DNA of 58,346 nucleotides, taken from positions 1-58,346 of the forward strand of contig CDMY01000326.1 of assembly GCA_001179505.1 (NCBI GenBank). The letters are read 5' to 3'. Under the pieces are notes generated by a model that was not told the DNA's origin, did not search any database, and saw only the letters and a program-made list of their open reading frames with translations. Below are positions 11,539 to 20,187 of the stretch, in pieces. Each line of letters begins with the position of its first letter. Positions within the stretch are counted from its first letter, which is position 1. The stretch is from Vitrella brassicaformis (lineage: Eukaryota > Sar > Vitrellaceae). Position numbers and translations under genes: made by a program.

Positions 11539-14113
11539 NNNNNNNNNNNNNNNNNNNNNNNNNNNNNNNNNNNNNNNNNNNNNNNNNNNNNNNNNNNNNN
11601 NNNNNNNNNNNNNNNNNNNNNNNNNNNNNNNNNNNNNNNNNNNNNNNNNNNNNNNNNNNNNNNNNNNNNNNNNNNNNNNNNNNNNNNNNNNNNNNNNNNN
11701 NNNNNNNNNNNNNNNNNNNNNNNNNNNNNNNNNNNNNNNNNNNNNNNNNNNNNNNNNNNNNNNNNNNNNNNNNNNNNNNNNNNNNNNNNNNNNNNNNNNN
11801 NNNNNNNNNNNNNNNNNNNNNNNNNNNNNNNNNNNNNNCCCCCCCCCCCCCCCCCCCTCCCCCTCTCTGACCTGTCTTTTCCCACAGGTGTGTGTCTGGA
11901 GCAGCCAATGGCGAGCCCCCCACCGCCACCATCGCCTGTCAAAGGATCACCTATACGAAGCAAGGAAACACAGAAAATGAGTAAGGCCAAGACCTATGCC
12001 GAAGGGGGCAAGAAGAAGAGTGACAGCGTCCTGAGTGGAGAGCCGAAGGCGAAGACGGCGGCCGAACGTAATGAGGAGACATGTGTGTGATGATCGGTCG
12101 GTCCATGTGCTGAGTGTGCAGGCTCTGTCCCTCCATCGGTGACGTCGGTCTCGCCGAAGACCCGCAACGGAAGTGGAGTGGCGCGCTCAACCCGAATCAG
12201 CTCACCGCCCGCGAGCAAGAGCACGCGAGTGCGGCTTCCTGTACGAGGCGGAGGGGCGGGTGTTGAGACACGAATGCCACGTGAGCCGCGGCCACCTCTT
12301 GCAGCAGGTAAAGCAAAGGCCGCCGCGGTAGCAGCCCCTGTCCAGCACATAAGCTTTGAAGCCAAGATGAAAAACAAGGAAAGACCGCCCGGTAATAGAC
12401 ATTGCTGTGATTGGTCAAACCTAGCAATGTCTTCTCTTTGTCATCACCATGCAGGCTTGACATGGCAGGGAGTGGTGATCGACGCCAATGCGATCGACAC
12501 GCCGCCGCCCGCCATCACACCACTGGGAATCGAGGATGCTCAAGGAAAGATGGAGACGCTGCCAGACACCAACGAGCTGACTGTAGAGCTGCCCCCGCCA
12601 TTGCATGTATGCAAGAAACCTCCCATGCCGGCCTATGCTGCCGATAAGTGGGTTCAGTGGACCGGCGGAAAGTAAGACAAGAAACATCGACACGAACACT
12701 CCACCTGTTGTCCATTCTGTTAACTGCATCCAGACCGAAGGACCGTGAGACATCAGCCAGAACCCAGCCCGGCGCAGACCACCGCCCTCCCACGTTCCGT
12801 GACTCCCGTGCCTTCACTAGCACAAAGCCGCCTCCTTCCGGGCTGGGCCTAAGACGTGCTCGTGGCAAGGTGCAGCTGACCATTGTTACCGATGAGAAGA
12901 AGGGAGGCAGTGTGAAACTACTGAGGAGACGCGAAAAGAAATATCGGGAGGATGGCAGCCTGAAAGAGCAGCCGCAGCAACATCCGCCACACCGTGAGAG
13001 AGTGTTGCCGCCCACACCGAATTTTGCTGGGAACAGTACTGACCAGCAGAAGGAAGAGGGCGGCTGTGATGTGTCGAGCGTGCTCTTGTTTCGACGTGTT
13101 TCGAGCCCACAGCCGTCATCGAGACAGGCAAAGGAGGTGGTGCGGTGGCAATCGGCACATCCGGCTACTGCTGCTACTGCTGCGGGGACGCCAGCAGTGC
13201 CAGTGCCAGTCCCACGCCAGCATGTCCGCCCACCCATTGCGCGACCCGACGGGGTGCAAAGCGCGCAGCCTGGTATTCGCGCGGACAGACAAGTGTGACC
13301 ATTCTTGCCGCTTCTACCTTGCCGTCTTTTGTGCAGGTCGCATGGTGCCTCCCTTGTCAATGCCTGTGCCTGTGCCTGTCCGCTCTCCCAATGCGCCACG
13401 AGTGCAGCTGAGACGGTCGTTGTCGCACAGCGATGGCGGGAAGGAGGGTGTTCTTTCGATCGAGTCGGCAGTCATGGACGAGGAGACGATGCCGTCTGCC
13501 CGGAAGGTTCACGTGCTCCCGCCCCCGCACTCGCCGCTTCTTGGCTCGCGAGGCGTGCAGCCGCCTGTTATTGCGAAGCTCACACTCACCAGCCCATCGC
13601 CACCGTAAGCAACGATTCGATCCCCATATGTCTTGCGTGTGTATGTCTTGTCGATCGGCAGGTGTCGCCCTCCTCTGTCTCCCGACCCACTCCCTCCCCG
13701 CCCACCAATGATGCCTCATTACCATCACCCAATACCGAGCCCCTTCCCGCCTCACCCCTCCCGTCCACCTTTCTGGGCGCTATCGAAGGCCCCTTCTGCC
13801 TATGTCCCGCTGAGTGAGGCCACGCCTGTCACAGTGGCTGTGGCGGGCGGCGTCTCACGCCAACTGACGGGTGCCCCAGGTGAGTGAAAAAAAGTGTGTC
13901 TCTCTCCCATGATGTTTTTGGATGGCGGTTTTGACAGATGCAAACAGAGTGGTTGTGCCGAGTGTCCATCCTTCACCGAGGCAGCCGCCAGTGTTCCTTT
14001 CCCCAGACATGGCACACAGGGGCATCAACTCGCATTTGTTCGCAGCAAATCGGGGACGCACCTGTGGGAGAGACATGATGGGCGGCAGAACGGGGCTGCC
14101 TGGCTCTGCCTGA
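9710..14113 (+). CDS. Unrecognised protein: N-terminal coiled coil, long proline-rich C-terminal part
   Basis: The ATG at 9710 sits in a CCACCATGG context. Exon 1 ends at 9803 (gtaagt), and the next exon begins at 9869. Further exons give a helical N-terminal half (MYDATEKLLKRLSFHLQRLDAF, HYEALQRELQQTLHQLTDVFLGL, ARLELSQARVEERV, LQAKIAHLQEAALLLS), likely a coiled coil. From about 11100 the sequence is low in order and rich in Pro, Ser, Arg and Lys, with runs such as PPPPPPPM, ASPPPPPSP and PVPVPV. A 300-N gap at 11539 falls in an intron that starts with a gta donor just before a C run and ends at cccacag before 11888. The last exon ends in a TGA at 14111-14113. No catalytic motif is visible. 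A cytoskeletal or scaffold role is a guess from composition only. Confidence 0.6.
10451..10490 (+). repeat. Perfect 14-bp inverted repeat within an intron
   Basis: Arms 10451-10464 and 10477-10490 are exact reverse complements, with a 12-base loop (cgatcgtctcat) that repeats part of the arm sequence. It lies just after the gtgagc donor near 10439 of the coiled-coil gene. Confidence 0.85.
11503..11857. other. Assembly gap of 300 N flanked by C homopolymers
   Basis: A 36-base C run precedes N at 11539-11838, and a 19-base C run follows. The fixed length of 300 marks a gap of unknown true size. It lies within an intron of the coiled-coil gene. Confidence 0.95.
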
Positions 14114-14504
14114 AGGGGCCAGGCAGTGTGAGGGACGCATACATGTTTAGCAGAGAGGATGTGAGAGACCTGATACCCAAGCGTTGAATCAACAGTAGGG
14201 TTAGGGTCTAGGGTTTCCTACGTGACCAAATTGCGACGCAACTCGAGGACTGCCTCAACCTCACCGCCGTAGTGTATTGCGGTGAGCTATCATAAACACC
14301 ACACGACGTACAAACACGCAAGGAGCTCATGTGCTTTTGATTCCTCGGCATCTGCGTCTGCAGCCGTCGTGCTCCTGTTTCTGCTCGTGGCGGCATAGCT
14401 TAACCAACGAGCGATATAGCACCACAGCAAACCACACCACACTCGCCAGAAGACCCGTCAGAAAACCCGTACACCACACGCCACCCGCTGCTGTGCTGGA
14501 CGCG
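14114..14504. other. Intergenic region with telomere-like motif
   Basis: It separates two genes on the same strand and so holds the promoter of the membrane-protein gene. The one notable element is the telomere-like string at 14196-14216. Confidence 0.5.
14196..14216 (+). repeat. Interstitial telomere-like motif (TAGGG units)
   Basis: Three TAGGG units in 21 bases, ending TAGGGTTT, resemble the TTTAGGG telomere repeat of plants and many algae. It lies about 290 bases upstream of the ATG at 14505. It is either a scar of end repair or a telo-box-like promoter element. Confidence 0.5.
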
Positions 14505-15269
14505 ATGCGTTCCTCGTCCGAGCCCACCACGACCAGCAGCTCGGCTGCCAAGGCTGACCCGTCGGCCACAGGAGCACAACAACAACAGCCACTCTTCCCT
14601 CTGCGCATCACACTGCCTCCCCTGTCGACCGCCGGCTGGCTGACCATCGTCGCCGTGCTCGTCATCTACGGGTTGGTCGTCATGCAGCCCGTGCAGATGG
14701 AGCCCGCACAGCCACCCCTCTTCTCGTACGCCCGCTTCAGAGGGCGGCTGCTGCAGGGCGGCTTCCAGGAATCGACGTCACCCGAGAAACAGGCGTGTCA
14801 GACAGACATCGAGGAGTCGTTCAGCAACAACATGATATGGGGCGACCCCTGTCTGGCGCCCAACGCCACATTGGTCGAGAACCTGCCCTTCGCACCGCCG
14901 TCCTGCAGCGACAAGCTCAAGCCATTCGAGTACGGCGGCTTCGTGCCGCCAACCACCGCCCCCCTGCTGTTTGCAGGGCCCACCCAGCAGTCGCTCGCAA
15001 GATGGCTGTGTGACGGCCTGCAGGCCACCCAGGCAGGACTGAGAGGGGTGGAGGAGTGCAAGGACGGCGGTCGGCTGAGAGCGCGCCTCGAGGCGGCTTT
15101 AGCCAGTGGGGAGAGTGAGGTGGGCATCCTGGAGGGTGAGGGTCCGAGCATCGAGATAGTCACGGACAGTGTCGGGGCGTGTGAGTGCCGCGTGCCAGTG
15201 CTGCTGCCTGCCGGGGCCAAGTGCGAGGACTTCAGATACCCCTACCTGGGGTGGAGAATCATCGACTAG
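14505..15269 (+). CDS. Unrecognised single-exon membrane protein (type II topology likely)
   Basis: 255 codons without an intron, unlike its neighbours. The ATG at 14505 was preferred over an upstream one at 14331, because the extra residues are low-complexity. Residues 1-40 are polar and rich in Ser, Thr and Gln. One membrane segment follows (about residues 45-68, WLTIVAVLVIYGLVVM). The rest would lie in the lumen or outside the cell. It has eight or so cysteines that could form disulphides (for example CQTD, DPCLAP, PSCSDK, ACECRV, KCEDF). No family recognised, no catalytic motif seen. Confidence 0.6.
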   Translation: MRSSSEPTTTSSSAAKADPSATGAQQQQPLFPLRITLPPLSTAGWLTIVAVLVIYGLVVMQPVQMEPAQPPLFSYARFRGRLLQGGFQESTSPEKQACQTDIEESFSNNMIWGDPCLAPNATLVENLPFAPPSCSDKLKPFEYGGFVPPTTAPLLFAGPTQQSLARWLCDGLQATQAGLRGVEECKDGGRLRARLEAALASGESEVGILEGEGPSIEIVTDSVGACECRVPVLLPAGAKCEDFRYPYLGWRIID

Positions 15270-15950
15270 ATATAGATGAGTGGAGGCGAATGCGGCTTGG
15301 CGTCATTCATGATGCGATGCATCATCCATCCATCCATCCATGGCATCGCATCAAGGGTGGCTGGCTGGCCGCCTGCCTGCCTGCGTAGCATAGTTTTGTG
15401 GGTGCGTATGTGTACATATGACCGGCTGTATGTATACTATTTGTGTGAGCACGGGAGGGAGGGAACACGGGAGGGAGGGAGGGAGGGAGGGAGGGAACAC
15501 ATGTATGTATGTATGGATGCATCATTCATTTTGTGTGAGATGCACTGCATACGTCCTCATCTCATGCCTAGCGGCACGGCACCTTTGTACGTGCGTATGT
15601 GTGTGGTTTGATGTCTATCTATCTATTTTGTCAAGAGTGCAATCAATGCATAGCAGCTCTGCGTGCGTGTGTCTGTCGATATGTACCCGCCTAGCCTACG
15701 ACAATTCACTTTCTGTCTGCGTGCATTCACGTTTGCGTGCTCGCATCATTTGTGTGAAGACGTGACGCATGACATGCGACGGATGAGTATTCCACCACAC
15801 ACACACACACCCCACACTCAGCAACAAATGTGTCTTATCGAACACCAAAAACCGTCACATTTAGCACGTAGCAACAGACACATCGACATCGCCCCACACC
15901 ACACAGCGCCCCCCAACCAGCCACCCTCACTAACAATGCACATACACTAA
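15270..15950. other. Convergent intergenic region rich in short repeats
   Basis: It holds (CATC)n near 15325, a (GGGA)n block at 15453-15496, (ATGT)n just after it, and CA-rich stretches near 15795. No gene seen. Confidence 0.6.
15453..15496 (+). repeat. (GGGA)n microsatellite
   Basis: Two blocks of GGGA units are separated by aacac. G-rich tetranucleotide runs of this kind could form a G-quadruplex on the + strand. Confidence 0.85.
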
Positions 15951-17034
15951 CTAACCCCGCAGCACATCAATCAGCTCTGTGAAGTCCGTCACGAACCAAT
16001 CTGCCCCCTCCTTGACGGCCTTGCGCACCGACACACCCCCATACCCGATGAACACACTCGCAGGCGGCCGCGCCTGCAGGTCGGTCGCGCCGTCGCCCAC
16101 CATGACAACATTCAGGCCTTTGCCGCTCCCTTTGTTGGCCGTGTTGTGTGCCGATGTGTTGTTTCCCTGAATGATGGCCGCCACAGCCTCGGCCTTGCCG
16201 CCGTCGCGAGAGGTCGGTGCAGAACGGTCAAACCTACACACACAGACACACGATGCACACAGACACGCGTCCTTGCATTCACTGACACACCGAGTTGGCC
16301 TTCGCCCCGGTTTGCCCACCCTGCGTAGTTGCCATGAGTGTCGAAGTAGAGCTCATTTGCGTAGATGTTGGTGCGGGGGATCTTGAGAGCGTCTGCGAGC
16401 GGCTCCAGCAGGAACCGGAAGCCGCCCGACACCAGATAGACCGCCGTGCCGCGACGCTGTAGCAGGGATACCACCTGCTCAATGCCTGATTTGCCACGGC
16501 ATGCCATTCACACACATGAGTGACTAACATGCATGTGTGAATCAGCCACACGTGCGTACCTGACGAGAGTTTGATGTCGTGTGTGTTGATGAATCCCTCC
16601 ACATCCGCCCTGGTCGGCTGCATGAGCTGCAGCCGCCGCTCCAGCGCGTCCTCGTACTTCATCCCGCCCTCCATGGCCTCGCGCGTCAAGGCAGCCACGC
16701 CCTCGCTCTTGTCCAGGTAGGTCGCGAACTCATCTATCGCCTCGTACGTCAGCACCGTCGAGTCCACATCGAAACATACGATGTCCGCATCCCTCAGCGC
16801 CGACTTGGCCGAGTCGATGCGACAGGGAGCTGCCGAACGGTGGCTGGCGCACAGTGCGCCGGCAGATTGCTCGTCTGGTGGGCAGGAGGATGTAGCAGTG
16901 GCAAGAGCTGCACTCATGTGACGAGCGGTGGTGGAAGCGGCACTCAGGAGGCGGCGAGATCTGGCAAGAGAGGCTGAAGCGAGGATGAGAATGAAGACGA
17001 CGATGCGCAGTAAGGCACGACGCCTCACGGCCAT
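15951..17034 (-). CDS. PSPH: Phosphoserine phosphatase (HAD superfamily)
   Basis: It removes phosphate from L-phosphoserine, the last step of the phosphorylated serine pathway. HAD motif I is DVDST in CFDVDSTVLTYEAIDEFA, with the nucleophile and acid/base Asp pair. The cap follows with REAMEGGMKYEDALERRLQLM. Motif II is YLVSGGF, and motif IV with its metal Asp is VMVGDGATDLQA. Three exons: 17034 to 16560, one holding IEQVVSLLQRRGTAVYLVSGG, and one from about 16240 to the stop at 15951. The chosen start (MAVRRRALLRIVVFILILASASLA) gives a hydrophobic leader, so ER or plastid entry is likely; an in-frame ATG at 17133 is the alternative. All catalytic residues appear intact, and length after the leader matches the family. 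Confidence 0.92.
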
Positions 17035-17157
17035 ACACCTTCGCCGCGTGATGGCGGTGAGTGTTCTGATCTTCGGCAGATCTATGGGGGCGTCGCGTCT
17101 CACCAGGGCGATCGCATGCAGTCTCACCTCCACCTCGGCCCCCAGCGTGTTCCTCGG
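17035..17157. promoter_or_regulatory. Short divergent promoter region, PSPH / metallophosphoesterase
   Basis: Only 123 bases lie between the two opposed start codons, so both promoters overlap or are shared. No clear core element was seen. Confidence 0.45.
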
Positions 17158-19644
17158 ATGCCGGTTCTCTATCAGCTGCCGCTGCTGCTGTTGTTGTTGT
17201 TGTTGCTATGGCCCAGTGGGAGATTGGCGGAGAGAGTCAGCCAAACCGAGTCAGCCACCGATCTTCAAGTCGGCTGGGGCAAAGTGAGGATCGTTTCCGA
17301 CGTACATGTGGTAAGCGGCAGGTGCGAAGCCGTGCGAAGGAATGACTGTGTATCTGTGTCCGTGACACTGTCTCAACGACACACTCCGACAGGGCAATTG
17401 CCGGATGTCTGACGAGTGCTTGCACAAGCTGAAATCGTTTCTTCGAGCCACCGTGACTCCGGGCAACCCTTACAGTGCCAATGTGAAGGCACTTGTACTC
17501 CTGTAAGCTGTGTGTGGGTGTATGTTCGATAAAGGAGAAAACGCCACGTCATGCGTGGCTCGTTGGTATGTGCAGCGGGGACATATTCGAGACATGGTCT
17601 TACAGAGAAAGGGATGTCGACATAATCATGTACTACGTGCGTACTATGTAGGGCGGTTCCATGCATTTGGCCGACATGACTCTCGACCACCTGGAAAGAA
17701 TAGCTCATAAGAACATTGATGTAAGCCGCACATGACTTTGAGACGCCATCTGTGGCTACTCCACTCCACATATGTTTCCGCGTGTATCTCAGACGACTCT
17801 TGGGCATATTCTTCGTCCCAAGGTCCCAGAGATTCTTCGCTTCATAGAAGAGATCGCACAAAAGATTTCTACCTATATCATTCGAGTAAGAACACAGTTA
17901 GCTGTGAGGAAGTGAGAGAAAGCGAAAACTCTGTGTCTGAGCAGGGGAATCACGATTACGAGACGTAAGCCAGAGGAAGACTGATTGTCTGACGGCTCCT
18001 TTGCGCTTGTCCTCAGTTTGACGAGGGATTTTGTCAAGAAACACATGCCCTCTGTCCACTACAGAAAAGGTGTGAGGCTGAATGAGTGCACACCGACTAT
18101 CTCATAGGCATGTGCATCCATCAGATGTCCTTGTGGATTGGCGCCTCGTCCGCTTAGAGCACGGCCAGTTTGAGGATCTTCTTAACAGACCCGGCCCTCT
18201 CTCGGACTACACGAACAAAACAAAGAGCAGTGGTGTGAGAGAAGTGGTTAGCCAGCTTCCTGTGGGGTTCTCTCAGCGCCCATCCGCCGCGTACTGGCTG
18301 GCGAGAGCGGATGCCACTCGATGTGAGCTGGAGAGGTTTCACAAGGTGTACAACCCGTCTTCGAACGCCGTGCGCGAGACGACGGAGTTGGTGACCTCGA
18401 TCACTGAATATATCCTGGGGAAACACTTCAAGGCAAGTGAACGATTGACGTACTTTGTGTTGTATGGATTCATTTAATTCTTGGTGTTTGTAATGTCATT
18501 CTCTATTCAGAAAGCCTACATGACAATGTTCCAGGAGCGATTGCAGGCTGTCACCGAGAATGGCGCACCGGGCCAGGACCTGGTCAAGATTCTCAACAAC
18601 GACGTCCGCGAGGATCAATTCCACCTTCGGAAGGGCACAATTACAATTAAAACGGTGGGCGCGCCTACCGGAGAGGGGCAGGAACGTCTCGTCTGTGTGT
18701 GTGTGTGTTTTTCTTTGCGGCCCCAGGTGGTGAGGGAGTATGGTGATCTTCCCAAAGTCATGAAGAGGGAGCTCTAGTTGTCAAAGAGGGAATCAAAGGC
18801 GCTGATCAGGTGATCAGGTGAAGGCATGAGGTACACGACTGGCATCAAGTATTGATTCTTGTTGTGGCTGTAGGAGAGGTCTCGACGCCATGGGAGTGAG
18901 ACACGAAAGTTGTGCATGTGAAAGTTATACTATTCGTGTTGGTTTCCGTGTGTGGACAGGACTACGACTACTTCATCGTAAAACAACAAGACACCACAGA
19001 CACAGACGTGGTCCACGCCAAACACGCTAGAGAAAGAGAGGGTCAATGAGATGTATCAAACATCCGACAGATGTGGGTGTGTAGATGGTTTTCGGCCACA
19101 CGCACATTGCCAAGCTCCAACGACAGCAGTCTAGCTTGGACAACTGGCTCATCTACGCGAATTCAGGCGGTACGGATGCACACAATGAGATTTAGATAGA
19201 AAGAATCAGAAGAGACGACCGGCATGTGTCTGCCAGGCTGGGTCGACCCAATCGATGGCGACAAGGTCTTCGTCGACATCAGGTGACGTATGGAAAAGAA
19301 ACGCGGAGGAGGAGGAGAAGAAGAAGAATAATTTCTCCCTCTTCCTCAATGTGTGTGTGTCTCTCTGTTTGTCTCTTCGTGTCACCCTCCATCTTCATCT
19401 GATCTGCAGCATGATCGATCTGCCCCTGTACGACAAATTCTTCCAAGACACCTTCCCCAATCTCCGCACCGACCGCGCATGCAAGAGTGGCGTGCCCAAG
19501 CTCCAGCCCCAGCCTGAGACATGCGAAACGCCCTCCTGGACACCGCTCCGTGACGCTCTCCCTATCCGTGTGGACGTCTACAAATGGGCGAGCGACCCAG
19601 ATGGGACCCTCACACGAGTGGAGGGGCTGGACCTCCCAGACTGA
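17158..19644 (+). CDS. Secreted calcineurin-like metallophosphoesterase (LpxH-like set of motifs)
   Basis: The four metal-binding motifs appear in order over several exons: VRIVSDVHV (exon ending 17310), LVLLGDIFETW (split at 17502/17576), IIRGNHDYE, and MVFGHTH near 19085. This order is typical of LpxH-like and related phosphoesterases. The N-terminus (MPVLYQLPLLLLLLLLLWPSG) is a signal peptide. One intron uses a GC donor (18433-18510). Another acceptor fits best at ccatcag before 18124. Between ITIKT (about 18654) and DYDYFI (18960) the path is unclear: either one long intron, or an extra exon VVREYGDLPK. An in-frame TAG at 17649 is avoided only by a 15-base intron. The last exon runs to TGA 19642-19644. 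Substrate unknown. The gene may be real with unusual splicing, or partly decayed. Confidence 0.65.
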
Positions 19645-19854
19645 GGCGTGACGCAGACGATGCGCGATTTGGTGAGAAACTACGGCCTGGCTGAGGCAGC
19701 GGACACCAAAGAGAGAGAGACACTGATCAAGCGGGTTGAGGAGACCCTGGATGCCATCCACACGGCTGCAGGCGGCCTGAGTGAGGGTGAGGCGGATGTG
19801 GTGTGGCGAGAGGAAGAAGTGGAAGAGATAGTGCCCCATTGGCCGTCATTCTGA
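19645..19854 (+). other. Same-frame open extension after the metallophosphoesterase stop
   Basis: Directly after the TGA the same frame stays open for about 69 codons. They encode a charged helical stretch (MRDLVRNYGLAEAADTKERETLIKRVEETLDAIHTAAGG) ending at a second TGA. It could be a readthrough tail, a sign of a recent nonsense change, or chance. Confidence 0.35.
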
Positions 19855-19873
19855 GCCAATGGGGCACTATCTC
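19825..19873 (+). repeat. Perfect 19-bp hairpin around the terminal TGA
   Basis: Arms 19825-19843 and 19855-19873 are exact reverse complements. The 11-base loop (cgtcattctga) contains the stop codon of the extension frame at its end. Such a long perfect stem is not expected by chance here. Confidence 0.9.
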
Positions 19874-20187
19874 GACGTGCGAGTGAGTGGGTGACAGAGC
19901 AGAAAGAAAATGCATGTGAGTGAATGGATGCGGGTGCCGTGAGACAGGCAGGCAGGCAGACAGACTGAATCAGCGCGAGACATTCCACATCATTTCCTTT
20001 GAGAGGTATGCGTGTCTGTCTGTCTGTATCCCTATCTATTGACAAACAAACCAACGAACTACCCGGCCCAGTCCGTCTGAATTATCTGTCAGCCCATGAA
20101 CCGCATCGCATCGCATCGCATCGCATCTGTCGGCTCGCATTGCCGCAATCGCATCCAATTAACTAATCGGTCTATCTGTCTATCTCA
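19874..20187. other. Convergent intergenic region
   Basis: It contains (GGCA)n near 19945, (CTGT)n near 20015, and five CGCAT units at 20102-20126. No gene seen. Confidence 0.6.
20102..20126 (+). repeat. (CGCAT)5 pentanucleotide repeat
   Basis: Five exact tandem units, lying between two convergent genes. Confidence 0.9.

Noticed and set aside
17649-19644. Reassigned genetic code (TAG or TGA as sense)
   Set aside because: TGA, TAG and TAA all serve as normal stops of well-defined genes here: TGA for the RimP-like, CAP and PLAC8-like genes, TAG for PSPH, fumarase and GNAT, TAA for HYDIN.
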